DNA of 64,000 nucleotides from Polytrichum commune (lineage: Eukaryota; Streptophyta; Polytrichopsida; Polytrichales; Polytrichaceae). The notes under the pieces were generated by a model that searched no databases, was not told the origin of the DNA, and was given only the letters and a program-made list of their open reading frames with translations. Of this stretch, positions 53,333-64,000 are shown one piece after another. The stretch is from assembly GCA_950295325.1 (NCBI GenBank), contig OX485804.1, positions 66,502,033-66,566,032 of the forward strand, written 5' to 3'. Every line of letters begins with the position of its first letter. Positions within the stretch are counted from its first letter, which is position 1. The translations under genes and the position numbers were made by a program.

Positions 53333-53889
53333 CAACTAATAAATACATCATTATATTATTGTCCAACTTACATTATTCATCATCAATCAACATAATTGAT
53401 ATGGCAATCATTGGGTGAAAAACACAGAAGACGACATAGGACATTTGTTGCCACATGACAAGTCACATGCCACTATGAGGGTGAGTCTTTACTAGAGTCC
53501 AAGACCAAAGGAAACTTCAAAATCAAGCGATCCTACTGATCGAGACCAAAGTTTTGGACCCAAGGAGCTAACATTAGGGTTTGGATCCAAGGTATTAAAA
53601 AATAAAATGACATGGCAATAATGTGACATCACTTCCTACAAAATCTCGATGGTTCAACTCTAAAAATAGCAATTATTTGAGAAACCGATCTCCAAACTTG
53701 CCAAGGTCCAATCTTGAGTCCAAAAGTAGGATTTATGAACCCTAAGTGTCCTAGACCGGAACCCTCATGTGAACTCACCCCACATCAATCAACATGTCAG
53801 ATTTACAATCTAGTGTTATGTGATAGATTATTTTAGTTTGTCCAGTGTTCCACACCTACGTACGCCTCATCAATAGGTGTAGTTATGGA
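53333..53889. other. Intergenic DNA
   Basis: No gene, repeat end or RNA recognised. Confidence 0.4.
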
Positions 53890-54108
53890 GGTACACCTTT
53901 CACACCTATTATTATGGTTAACCATTTGGAGTTACGTGTTGTTGTATATTATTACTAAGTGAGTTATATTGTATACGCTCCTTGATGTGTATATAGTGCT
54001 ATCTATTTATGCTATATGGGTAATAAACAATAGTATGATCCATACAAAACTATAGCAACACGCGTAACTCCAAACCCTAAACCACAGTAAAAGGTGTGAA
54101 AGGTGTAC
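53890..54108. mobile_element. Palindromic MITE (about 219 bp)
   Basis: GGTACACCTTTCACACCT and AGGTGTGAAAGGTGTACC are perfect 18-bp inverted ends. The arms continue through GGAGTTACGTGTTG/CAACACGCGTAACTCC. Fragments with the same arms occur at 25226-25302, 11090-11130 and 22185-22210. Target duplication not clear. Confidence 0.82.
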
Positions 54109-55275
54109 CCGAATAGGGTGACCAAAAGGCCTAAAGGATGTGCTCACCTTTAGGGATGTCGACATTCCCTTAGGCTACAAGATAGGCCACCTACTACTCT
54201 AGAGTCTTCCTCTTCCTAGTATACAGGAGGAGCTTCAAAGAGTGGGACTCTTTGCAAGATACTTAAACTTAAGTGAACTATAAGACCATGCGCACGGAAC
54301 CAATGCAATCCGTGCAAGGCATGTGGCCTTAAGGCCACTTTACACACAAGCCAAGAGCCGTGACCAATGTTCAAGATTGAAGCCCTTATATGAGTTTCAT
54401 TTTGAAGGGCTCTCAAGTTTTAGCTCTTCAATGGAAGGGTTGGTTCAAATCCAAGACGTTAATATAAGAATATAGAAATGAAATATAAAACTCATATTAA
54501 ACTTGTGCATGAATTGTATGATACATGTTTTCAGTATAATGTAAAGAATTAAGAATCAACCATCTAACTCCATTTCTTGTAGTGACAATGCCTTACGCTC
54601 GTTGGTTCTTGTGGTGGGCATATTATATCGAGGGCTTCAATTTGGGGTTGCATTTTGAAGAATTGTTTTGAGAGAGGTATATTTTTGAAGGGCCAAATCG
54701 CGTTTGAAGGGCGTTGAAGACTTCAATCTTGCACACTGGCCGTGACCATGGAATTCTAAGATCCCAAAAGAAGTGTCCAAAGTCTGTCCCAACACACTTC
54801 CGAAATCATGTAGTGTGGTCACGGGCCCTCAAGAGTAGTGTGAAGTCATATGTGACCGTGCCCTCAACTAAATGCTATTTCAATGAATTTCTATTCATGC
54901 GGGTCTTCACACACGATAAAATAGAATAAATCGACTGTTGGGAGATTTCGGAGTGCTAGGGTCTCCCAGTTTTGTGTTAGGCCTACCTCCAAGAGGTGGT
55001 TTTTGAAAGTAATCCAAGTGACCATGAAACATGATCCATTCGATGCCATGTAGGAATCCATGCAGACTTTACATCCATCTTGCATTCACATACTCCGTTG
55101 GTCCCTCAAGCATAGTGTGAAGCGAACTTGGACTGGCCCCGCTTTTTCCACCAATGAGAGCACTCGGAGTGTATTGGTCACAGGCTCTCAGTCTCGTGTG
55201 TGTGTGTGAAGTGGCCTTTATTATCATCAGCATTTTGACCAACTCCACCAGTGTCAGGGGAGGCTTTGGAGCATA
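54109..55275. other. Intergenic DNA
   Basis: Contains recurring phrases around GCATGGAATTC/CCATGG and TCAAGATTGAAG in both orientations, for example near 54365 and 54715, but no clean element or gene. Confidence 0.35.
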
Positions 55276-55588
55276 AGGTAGAGGGGCCCTTTCCCGCTCG
55301 AATTTCAGATTGGCATGTTCATTGGGGAGTTATTAAGGGGGAATCAATCTTGGAAGATGTGCAAAGTACATTGGAAATTGGACCAATTGGAATAATTAAT
55401 TTTGGATTAATATTGAATTAGTTATGAATTTTGGAAGGAGAACTCATAGGGGTACCCAAAACCACTCACCCCAAAAATGTACACCATGATTACATAGAAA
55501 TTTGAGGTTGGAAGCTATAATGTACGTCTTGCTTGGATAGGTCTAGTGAGCGGTTTAAGGACCCGAGCGGGAAAGGGCCCCTCTACCT
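55276..55588. mobile_element. AGGTAGAGGGGCCC-family MITE (313 bp, TSD TA)
   Basis: Perfect inverted ends of at least 25 bp, AGGTAGAGGGGCCCTTTCCC and GGGAAAGGGCCCCTCTACCT plus GCTCG/CGAGC inward, with TA on each side (55274-55275, 55589-55590). The interior is non-coding. The same outer heptamer and TA duplication are seen in the two other AGGTAGA families. Confidence 0.92.
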
Positions 55589-55604
55589 TAATCAGTCAAA
55601 ATCC

Positions 55605-55785
55605 TAGTGTTTCCAAGTCCAACCAGTGACATGTTGTGACATTTTGGTTTTTCTGTATTAATTTGGGGTATATTCATACATTCCTCTAAAATGTTTGATC
55701 ATTTTCATAAAGTCTTGAACTCAAACCAGCTATTTTCCAAACTCAACCGGTTCATCTGTAATTAGCGGTCGGTTCTTCTCGTTCA
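55605..55785 (-). repeat. Dispersed repeat family B, reverse copy
   Basis: GTGACATGTTGTGACATTTTGG, GGTATATTCATACATTCC and CAACCGGTTCATCTGTAATT match inverse family B phrases (words quoted in part only). Confidence 0.6.
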
Positions 55786-56369
55786 TTGAACTTCACCACT
55801 AAATTAGTATAAATGTGGTATCTACATGACACCACCATCCAACACAAGGTTTTGTTGTTGGTTTTATGAGCATATGTATATTGGCTGCACAATGCTCAGT
55901 GAAGAATGTCATTTGGCTTTTTGTCTGTGTTATTTAGGGATAAAATTGGCGTTAGAATGTAATTTGTTCCTAAAAGTTGGAGTTAGGTCACAAGGGAGGA
56001 GCTATTATAGTTAATGCACTGGCGACTACACCCGGGGGGTGGGCTCTTCATTGGATACCTAAATGATGTGCGTGGGTTACTTTGAAATGAAACCCCCTAT
56101 ATATGAGAAGTTTATAGAGAAAAAAAAATATATACACACACTAATGGCATGCTAGAAAATGGACTAAGGTTTTCAAATCAATGTGATAAATGCCTCCACT
56201 ACACCTACAAAATAATAATCATGAAATGAATAGGCCTTTATGACTTATAAAATCCACTTTCACTTTCTAATAAGTGAGTCATTGAACATTCTTTTCATCC
56301 ATAGATTGTAACTCAATGATTGTATCAAACATACAAAGTCAAAAATACTTAATTTTGATCTTAATGCAG

Positions 56370-56659
56370 AGCCCTTGGACTCTTTAGATGTTGATGAGAG
56401 ACCTCCACCTATTGTGAAACTAGTAGTTGTCGAACATTATGCTAAATTGTTGGCTACATTTTGGATGGACAACCCATTAGAGTTTACTCTTGCATACGTA
56501 ATGAAACTGCAAGCCATATCGGAGAAGCTCAATAAGATATCTATTGGTAATTTGAAGAGGCAACATCAGTGGATAATTGATTCCTTCTTCAAATCCATAT
56601 TTGTAAAGACATTTGAAAGAACATTTGTTTTGTATAAGTGGCAATGTGTGTTTTCATGA
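56370..56659 (+). CDS. Hypothetical exon-like ORF
   Basis: An ATGCAG acceptor-like motif at 56364-56369 is followed by a 95-codon open frame starting EPLDSLDVDERPPPIV and ending at TGA 56657. It is amphipathic and Lys/Phe-rich (VVEHYAKLLATFW, LKRQHQWIIDSFF) without low complexity, so it looks like true or recently true protein sequence. I do not recognise the family. A transposon-encoded protein or host gene relic are both possible; no further exons were found nearby. Confidence 0.3.
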
Positions 56660-57099
56660 AGTACCTCGTTATTATGACAAAGAAGTCCAATTTGGCATAT
56701 CATTGAATATGTGACACCTTGATAATACGACAATTTTCTCGATTCCCAAGTGTGCCATATTAAAGAGGTGGGATTGCATTATCATATGACAATTATGGAT
56801 GAAAACTGTGAATTGAATGAAACTAACACATCTATTGTCTAGTTTTTTCTCTAAACCTTAGGGCCCCCTTTTGTACATTTACATATGCTTCAAAATCTTT
56901 CTAAATTTACACACTAGAGAAAATAACCTTTCTAAATGTACACACTAGAAAAAAGAATGATTCCTCTCCCTTATGTGATATACCTGGATGGAAAGATTTA
57001 ATGTTGGATTATGCAAGAAATAAAGACTAACCATATTTTGTTGTACTTAGCATGTGAGCATGTGGTGTTTGAAGTCAAACAACCCAAGAGAGAATGGTT

Positions 57100-57430
57100 C
57101 ACAAGGGCTAGACAACCCATGAAGGAATTCCGCACAAGAGCTAAGAAAGCTCCTGATCGAAGATCTTTGCGTTGGAGTTAGATACCTCCCTCTGGAATAT
57201 CTTTGTGTTGGAGTTAGATAACTTCAACTAGAAGTTATGAATCAGAGTTAGACAACTCCCAACAGATGGATGTCGTTCATTGGAGCTAGACAACTCTCAA
57301 TCGTTGAATCTAGTTGGAATTTGATAGTTCTGACTAGATCGAAGACTGATCTAGTTGGAATGAGATAGTTCCAACTAGAAGAACGGTTGATTGGATTAAG
57401 TTGGAATTAGACAATTCAAACTAGAGGATT
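57100..57430 (+). repeat. Degenerate tandem repeat of GTTGGAGTTAGA-type words
   Basis: Repeats of GTTGGA(G/A)TTAGA.AACT.CAACTAGA at about 57170, 57212, 57245, 57285, 57315, 57350 and 57395. Unit length varies around 35-45 bases. Resembles transcribed repeats near LTRs of some plant elements; class not determined. Confidence 0.55.
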
Positions 57431-59050
57431 GTGATTGAGTCAAAAGATAAGAGTAGATCATATAGTGAAATTATTTATGTATATAGATAAGGAAGTTCCA
57501 CTCTAAATTTAGTAACATTTGAGACTTCTAAAAGCATCTCTTAGACGATATGGATAAGAATGGATAAGACTAGGAGTGCCTTTGGGTAAAAGAGAGACTT
57601 CGGGGGAGGAGAGAGGATCAACTTTGGTCTCTCTTATGGTTGGGTGGTTCGAGTTCATAGGAATCACAATATTGTGTTTAAGTTGTAAAGCTTTTGTAAT
57701 GTACAAAGTTTGAAAGTTCTCAATGTTGGTGTCTCATGTGCATCCATGCTTGTATTGTTCTTCTGTGAAATAGGAATGTGACAACTTATGTATACTATGC
57801 ACACTAATGCCTCAAATAATACTCTTCTTACACTCATATTAGTTTGTACATTGTATGAAGAGTCCACCCCCTAGGTGACAACATAGGTTGTGTATATGAT
57901 ATTTGATGTGGAGTTGGCACCAACCCACTGAACCACATTTCTATGTTAACTTTTTGGGCCCTCTTCTTTTTTCAAGTTTTTCCTGATCTTCCTCAATCCA
58001 ATATGGTCAAATAGGGTGTTGAAATAGTTCAAAACCCACATAAGCAATCATGTTGCCCTATACCGATTTGTTAAGATTCCACACTATTTTGAATATTTTG
58101 TACCATAGTAATAAAAAATTTGTTTTCCGGTGGTCACTATACGGATGAATTAACAAAGTTGTAAGTTTTGTGATTTTGACCCAAGGTAATATGCATGTGT
58201 TAGTAGGCAACCTATTCACGAAGGCAACCTAGTTGCCCACATCAATGTAGGTTATTAGGTCGTTAAAATCAACAGTTCATGACCCTACCAATGTTGGAGC
58301 TACAACTCACTTGTTTATGCCATGGTGTGCTGCATGATGGACTTGCCATGTGGGCACATAGGTTAAACTAGATATGCCCCTACTTAGTTTTGATTATTTG
58401 AGAAACATGTAACATAAGCTTTATGCCCATCATATCTTAAATCTAAAATGTCCCTAGTAGGTGACAACACATGAATAGGGGCACATACGTCATGTTCTTT
58501 CGACAATTGGGTATCAAAGAGAAGTGTCCATTCTTAAGTCCTTCATTATTTTGTTCATAAGTCACTACCAATGCTCGAATGTGTGCGTATTATTGGGTGT
58601 ATGCATGCAAATTTCTTCATTTCGGGTCCACAAAAACTCGTCCCTTAATTTGCTGAATAATGTTGTGTAGTATTTCATAAACACAACAACAAATTGTTGA
58701 TGCACAACAATTGAGCTTCATCTTCCAACATACAACGTCTTTGAAGGATGTAGTATATGTATTTTTTTATCTAGAAGCTTCTTCTAAAAGAATGATTTTG
58801 GTACATGGTAAATGAGATTTCTTGACTAGTGGGGTTGAGCACCTTATGTACGGGGCGAATTGACGAAGCTTGAGCTTTCTTGCAAATCTATCATAAAGAT
58901 TGATGTTTTAGACGCATTTTAATTTTCATCACTACAAGACGCATGTTGCATAAGACTTGTATGCTTGTATTGAATAAAGGCGATATACGAAATGATGCAT
59001 TCATTGTCTTCGAATTGTTCAATGTTTTTATGAACATGGTTGTCATTCAA
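57431..59050. other. Intergenic DNA
   Basis: No gene, RNA or clean repeat end seen. Confidence 0.4.
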
Positions 59051-59054
59051 ATTG

Positions 59055-59250
59055 AAGTGAAGTTTTTAACAAAGAATTTTTTATATATATATATTGGGAA
59101 TTGTTTTGATCTTAAAAAAATTCTTTGTTAAAAACTTCACTTCATGAAGAAAAAGCAAGAATCTAGTGAAATATATCACAAGTCAAAATAAACTCTATAA
59201 GATAATATAATTTTTTTAAGATCAAAACAATTCCCAATATATATATATAT
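59055..59250. repeat. Two interlocking inverted repeats
   Basis: Arm A (GAAGTGAAGTTTTTAACAAA, 59057-59076) pairs with TTTGTTAAAAACTTCACTTC at about 59122-59141. Arm B (TTGGGAATTGTTTTGATC, about 59092-59110) pairs with GATCAAAACAATTCCCAA at about 59220-59238. B begins inside the loop of A, and B' lies beyond A', so the two stems overlap in pseudoknot order. Both include AT microsatellites. Confidence 0.85.
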
Positions 59251-59310
59251 ATATAAACACCGAAACCACCATGGCACTAAATGATGGCATAGAGCAATAA
59301 GTAGTGTGGC

Positions 59311-59719
59311 TTAACATTCTAAAACGACACATAAATGAGTGATATATGGAAGCAAACCTTGAATTGAGAATACCTTAGAGGGTCCTTTATCAAGAAGAAG
59401 TCTGTGGGCGATGAAAGCAGCTTCTGGCTTCTGGTGAGGCCATGTTGCTTGTGCTTTCTCGACCGTCGGATTTGACCGATGTAACCCTCCTCCCCTGATC
59501 TCCTCCGTTCCTGCCACCACTCATCCACTGCGTGTGCAGACAGACACACAAACAGACAGAGAAGACATACAGACACTGACTCTCTTCACCTTCCCGATTA
59601 CAATTTTTTTGCCCATTCTCTTTGCCAAAGGTCATCTGATTACGTTTTATCTTTACATGTGCCGGACTATAGTTTCCACGTGCAATACAAATGGGTGTTC
59701 TCGAAAGTGAGCATGACAC
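59311..59719 (-). other. Possible minus-strand exon or transcript start
   Basis: Overlapping minus frames cover 59311-59719 in slightly GC-richer sequence, with CA/GACAGACA repeats at 59536-59570. I do not recognise the product and see no defined splice sites. Recorded as a place where a short gene could begin. Confidence 0.25.
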
Positions 59720-60287
59720 GTGACAAATTTTGAGAATAAATGATTATTTTTCTGTCGGAATAAAGAGTCCTATGTGGTATCTTCTAGAATGACTACATAT
59801 GCTACAAAGGAAAAGATATTGTTCATTCAAGGCTCAAAGTGTCCCTTGTTGGTTTAAAACTATTATGTTGTGAATCCCTCATGTCACCACCGCCCATTCA
59901 AAAGATTAAAAGAAAAAATTTCCCTCTCATCTATCTACAATCACCTACTGACATATTAGTTGCAAAAAATCTTATGGAATCCAAGAGTTAGTTTTGCCTA
60001 TTCAAAGTCCATAACATTACTCAACTAAGTGACCAGGTTGGGTGAGGCCGGGAATTTGTCATACAAGGTGCTAAATTTATACCTTACGGATGCTTGTCAG
60101 TAAGTAGATTTAGAGTGAAAAACGAGTGAGATTTTGGTGAAGCATTGTCACTTGATATTATTATTAGAATGGAATGGTTGATAAAAGTTGAATAATGTTA
60201 TATCTTTTGACCCGAGGGTCCACACGCAAAAAAACATGAGTTTGCATAAGGTATCTGGGTGTTATTTTGGTGATGTCTTCTTGATCA

Positions 60288-60420
60288 GACACTACATTTG
60301 ATTGGTGTGTGATTAGGCGAGGGTCAAAGAACATACACTATAAAGACACATGTGTTGAAAGAGATTGGACTACACCTTGAGCTTTTATTTGATCACTCCA
60401 CACTCAATATTTGAATATAA
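60288..60420 (+). mobile_element. AGGTAGATG-family fragment
   Basis: TTTGATTGGTGTGTGATTAGG, AAAGACACATGTGTTGAAAG and GATTGGACTACACC match the 5' half of the family. Confidence 0.5.
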
Positions 60421-60805
60421 TTATGGGGAGAACCAACTACTAGTTACAGATGAACTAGTTCATTCTGCCAAATTACTGGTCAAAAATCAAAACTCTAGGA
60501 AGTGAACCAAACCATATTTAAAAATGAAATCTATTTGAAGTAAAGAGGTTACAAAAAGTGTAACCAAAGTATTTCAATGAATAACTGGATGATGATAAAG
60601 AAAGAAGGGTATATAGCGACCAATTGGCTCAAAGTTTTTCTATGTTCACTAATTGGGATGACCTATATATTTAGTTAAAGAATCAACAAAACATGCACTT
60701 CTGAAACCATAAGTAAATAAAGGGAGACCCAATTTTCAATTTGGTTTTTGTGGATGTTTCATCATAGATATGCTAATGGAGAACAAAGTTGAAGATGTAA
60801 AACAA

Positions 60806-60842
60806 GAGAACATGGAGAACATGGAGAACATGGAGAACAAGA
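60806..60842 (+). repeat. AGAACATGG short tandem repeat
   Basis: Three and a half units of (AGAACATGG) starting GAGAACATGGAG. Confidence 0.9.
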
Positions 60843-61142
60843 GAAACTAACCAAATAACACCCCACATAGTACCTTAATGAAGATGTTCAAATTCCTCAA
60901 CTGAGCCTTCCATGGGATTCCATAATCTCTTAGGTCGGATAAGTCAAACACATACTTATCTTGAAGCCTCTGCCCACATAACATTACAATGATGCTATTA
61001 CATTTTTTTTGTCTAATTAGTGTGGATGGGAATTTAGTGTGGCCCACATTAATTTTCATAGTATCTACCTAAGTTGACATTAGTAATTTTATCGTACTTG
61101 CCTTGCCTGGAATTTTCATCCAAATATGCAGACAAAAGACCA

Positions 61143-61533
61143 AAGAGCAAGTCCAATCGTTCCTGGATCTGCATCTGCATCCGGGAATGAAAAGTGGCCT
61201 CCACCCAAAATGCAGATGCAGACCCAAGCAAAACTGCCACTCATTCTACCTTACTACCTCAGAATTTCCTCTAAAATGATTTGTAGTTCTGCGGCCCTAC
61301 CATATTGAGCTGTCTTTAGTTAAAAGCCGCCATGAAGTTGTTTGTCCTTAGCTGATAGCAGGCTCCCTGCATATCTCGCCGAAATGCAGGGAGTTATGCA
61401 CTTCCTGTATTATTTTACATCCAATTTTAGGGTATAGCAGGTTGACTGGGCTAGTATCTTGCATCTACATCTGCATTGCGGATGAGAAAGTGCAAATGCA
61501 GATGCAGGTGCAGGGTCACTGGGCTTGCCCTAA
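61143..61533. mobile_element. MITE with CTGCATCTGCAT-rich ends
   Basis: AGAGCAAGTCCAATCG...GATCTGCATCTGCAT at the left is the inverse of ATGCAGATGCAGGTGCAG...GGGCTTGCCCTA at the right. Further GCAGATGCAG words lie inside. About 390 bp, no coding capacity; superfamily not assigned. It lies between two pieces carrying AATTAGTGTGG.CCCAC (61030 and 61610). Confidence 0.7.
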
Positions 61534-61776
61534 CACTAATTTATCACACCGAAGAGTATAGTGCACCACTTCAAATTATAATAAAAAAAATAGTATGAGT
61601 AATTGGGAATTAGTGTGGCCCACTTATTAGTACCCAAAAACCGTGGAGTGCCAAAAATATTATTAGTAAAGCCGAGCCTACGTGTGGTGGGTTTAATAAG
61701 TGCCGAGCCTACGTGGCGCGTGACCTGGAGATTACACATGAGGTCCTTTTTTCTTTAAAGCTTTCACAGGACTCTC

Positions 61777-61792
61777 TCTCTCTATATATAGA
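61777..61792. repeat. (CT)n(TA)n microsatellite
   Basis: CTCTCTCTCTATATATA. Confidence 0.85.
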
Positions 61793-62429
61793 AGCATCCT
61801 TGGTAGGAGCGGGAGCTGACAAAGAGGATCTGAGGGATGGATGAGGAAGGAAGATGGCGACATTGTTAAATTTAGACACGCCCCTAGCGGCTCTCCTGCT
61901 TACAGTTGGATGAAGACACAAGGAAATGGCGACATCCTTTGCCACTTGGCTTGCCGGCCTCCTTGCCTTCCTTTATCTTACCTTCCCCACATGTGAGCTT
62001 GGATGAGAAGTACTGTCAACCACGATCATGCATAATTTGGGGAAATTTATTAGTATATACAAATTCTTTTATTATAGTATGGATAACTTGCTAGTATATG
62101 TTGGACGTTGTTGGTAATTGAAACTAGTTAAAAAAAGTCATGCACTTGGTTTTTCTTAGTATGCACAAAATGGGAGAATTAAAAAACTACATTAACCATG
62201 TGATTTAGCGTGGTAGTGAATAAGTTGGTGTGCCATGTTGATTTCGGTGTACTTTCATACTATTTTTATTTCTTATTTTTAAAAAATAAACTTCTTGGTG
62301 GGTGTTTTTAATTTGATTTTGGATGCATATTTTACCAGTGAGGGTCCGAAGTTTTTTTTTGGGCTGCCCATGCATGCGACCACTCACTTAATACGGAGAG
62401 AGGGAGTTATAATATACAAAAGTACCTCT

Positions 62430-62640
62430 ATTCATTCAATGTAAAAGCCTTGAAATAATATGCAACCCAGAGGTTACATTTGTTCAGTTGATTCAACACC
62501 GGACTTAGATTTAAAGACCTTGAATTAGTCTAGCCCAAGACATTTGAGATGAATCGGCAACACTTCTATAGGGGGTTTAAGTTTTTATGCTGGATGGATG
62601 AGAGTTACGAATGTGTATGACAATTCCCTCCCTCTGCTCA
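62430..62640. repeat. Dispersed repeat shared with 52785-52985
   Basis: CAACACCGGACTTAG, AATTAGTCTAGCCCAAG, ATTTGAGATGAATCGGC and CTATAGGGGGTTTAAG in the same order as at 52840-52950. Confidence 0.6.
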
Positions 62641-62799
62641 AATTAAGTTACTACTACAATGGATCTCTCATAAGAAACCAACAGAATACTCCCCCAAAAC
62701 AACACCTTATTTCTCATGATCTCATAATTCTTACCTTTACTGCAACTTAGGGATGTGCTCATCACTGTTGTCATAAGAGGCCAATAAAAGCAAGCGCGG

Positions 62800-63181
62800 C
62801 TACACTAAATATGATATTTAGTGTCACCAATTCTAATTATCTTGTTCAATACTAATTGTAAACTGCAGTATAGTGTCACCAACACTAAATGTTGACCCAA
62901 CATTATTTGTCATTCCTTCTAATTAATTTTTTTGGGATTCTAGATTCACCGAATCTGGCAATTACTGTCACTTACCAATCGATTTTTCATCCAAATTTCA
63001 ATCATCCATGACAATATTTCATCACAAGTTGCTGACAAGAGGAAGTTGGGTTTGGGCCAATGGATGAACTCATCCATCATCCATGACAATACTTGCTCAC
63101 TTCTTCATAAGAAGTGTGATCCGAAAAGTTACCATAGTGACATAAAGGACCATATGACACTAAATAACATATGTAGTGTAG
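62800..63181. mobile_element. TIR element (382 bp)
   Basis: CTACACTAAATATGATATTT at the left and its near-complement at the right (GACACTAAATAACATATG, then TAGTGTAG) form inverted ends of about 27 bp; TA flanks if the ends are taken as CACTAAAT/ATGTAGTG. The interior repeats TTAGTGTCACCAA words and shares sequence with 7572-7640. No coding capacity. Confidence 0.65.
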
Positions 63182-63550
63182 TTTCCCAGTTTCCTGTGTG
63201 CCGGAGCTCTTGGATTTAGTGTGTCGGCCACCTTTGTCGCCACCTACTGTGAAGCAGATGTGCTCATCCCATCGACCGACGACGGCGATAGAATCTCTCA
63301 TCGCTTTTTCCGTTTCCTTTTTTTCTCTTTCACTCTTCGATCGTGGTAGGTCGACGCGCAGTCATAGGCCGGGTAGTAGGTTATTCATTCATTCATCGAT
63401 TCATTCATTCGTTTTGTAGGAAGTATATTTTTTGTTTTAAGGCAGCCGGAATTGAGGGATGTGCTCATCGTCGTTGCCATCACAATTCGGTGGAGCTTGG
63501 GGACTGTGGAGTTCCAATGGTCCTCGTCGTCTTCGTCGGAGCTGCAACCA

Positions 63551-63594
63551 GGAGAGGAGAGAAGAGGAGAGAAGAGGAGAGAAGAGAAGAGAAG
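63551..63594 (+). repeat. GAGGAGAGAA short tandem repeat
   Basis: Imperfect repeats of AGGAGAGAAG. Confidence 0.9.
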
Positions 63595-63840
63595 GTGAAG
63601 TGTGGGCCAGGTGAAGTTGTAGTTGAGGTAAGCTGAGAAGTCGGATATTGGAGGCGTATGACGACACTATTGTCTGTGTGACCTTCGGGCACATCCAAGC
63701 GCTGCCTGCTCGATTTGTGTTTCAAGCTCTTGATGAGTAGTATAATAGCTTCCGAAGAGGGTTGCAGACTTTGAAGTTCGAACTTGGGGAGCTCCCGGAC
63801 CGGTTTCTTCGTTGTTGTACCAGGTGTGTGTTGTACCGTC

Positions 63841-63872
63841 TCCTTCCTTCCTTCCTTCCTTCCTTCCTTCCT
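63841..63872 (+). repeat. (CCTT)n microsatellite
   Basis: CTTCCTTCCTTCC repeats, about seven units. Confidence 0.95.
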
Positions 63873-63927
63873 GCCTTCCGTTTTAAGTATAATCGCACGA
63901 ATTTGAAGTATAAGTGTACCGCATGTC

Positions 63928-63941
63928 GTCGTTGTTGTTGT

Positions 63942-63974
<33 letters not shown>

Positions 63975-63975
63975 G
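63928..63975 (+). repeat. (GTT)n(GAT)n microsatellite
   Basis: GTTGTTGTTGTTG followed by about eleven GAT units. Confidence 0.95.
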
Positions 63976-64000
63976 CGTGTAAGTACGCTGCTGGATCGAT

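Larger units (their letters stand above)
63198..64000 (+). promoter_or_regulatory. Possible 5' end of a gene running off the right edge
   Basis: Composition shifts: higher GC, CT-rich blocks, CpGs and short tandem repeats, as in plant promoters and leaders. Candidate donors are GAG|GTAAGC near 63628 and CCAG|GTGTGTG near 63821. A short frame before the latter reads LKFELGELPDRFL, exon-like but unrecognised. The gene itself would lie beyond the window. Confidence 0.3.

Overview
The window looks like nuclear DNA of a seed plant, most likely an angiosperm with a large, transposon-rich genome. The reasons are one intron-split plant-type gene in 64 kb, AT-rich intergenic DNA, and plant transposon classes with intact target-site duplications (TSDs): a chromodomain Ty3/Gypsy LTR element, CACTA, hAT, Mutator-like and many MITEs. 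I see no bacterial, plastid or mitochondrial gene block. The species cannot be named from the sequence alone.

Gene content. The one gene I can model with confidence runs on the + strand from about 30.4 to 39.4 kb. It encodes a TBC-domain Rab GTPase-activating protein of the plant TBC1D5-like type. Nine exons join with matching codon phases, and both catalytic fingers (Arg in IxxDxxR, Gln in YRQG) lie in one exon. The start codon is unresolved; a GC-rich block at 28.2-28.7 kb is a candidate promoter/first exon. The introns hold transposons: two AGGTAGATG-family elements and an antisense 5S-rRNA-derived (Cassandra-like) fragment. A second gene may begin at 63.2-64.0 kb and run off the right edge, but the evidence is weak.

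Layout. 1-11 kb: intergenic, MITE remnants, a CACTA-type MITE at 5.1 kb, a nested MITE at 7 kb. 11.07-22.25 kb: a three-level nest. A MITE was split by a CACTA element (11162-22114, TSD TAA), which was split by a Ty3 chromovirus (14307-21338, TSD CGATA). The chromovirus LTRs are 975 bp each and I found no difference between them, yet its interior is badly broken: the reverse-transcriptase core is missing, part of RNase H is triplicated, and integrase has stops and a frameshift. The CACTA part has no transposase but carries a decayed FCP1/NIF-type phosphatase segment and a plant-transposon domain. 22.2-28.2 kb: a Mutator-like foldback element, nested MITEs, and a pogo-like MITE holding another transposon. 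28.2-39.4 kb: the TBC gene. 39.4-47.2 kb: repeats, with another pogo-like MITE at 43.5 kb. 47.25-48.18 kb: a hAT element (8-bp TSD) with an extreme G-rich minisatellite core. 48.2-63 kb: tandem arrays, solo MITEs, palindromes and a second Cassandra-like relic.

Recurring theme. At least three non-autonomous families share the terminus AGGTAGA and a TA target duplication but have unrelated interiors (AGGTAGATG, AGGTAGAAATACC, AGGTAGAGGGGCCC). The first has about thirteen full or partial copies here. They look like cargo of one unseen transposase and are my best candidate for an undescribed system.
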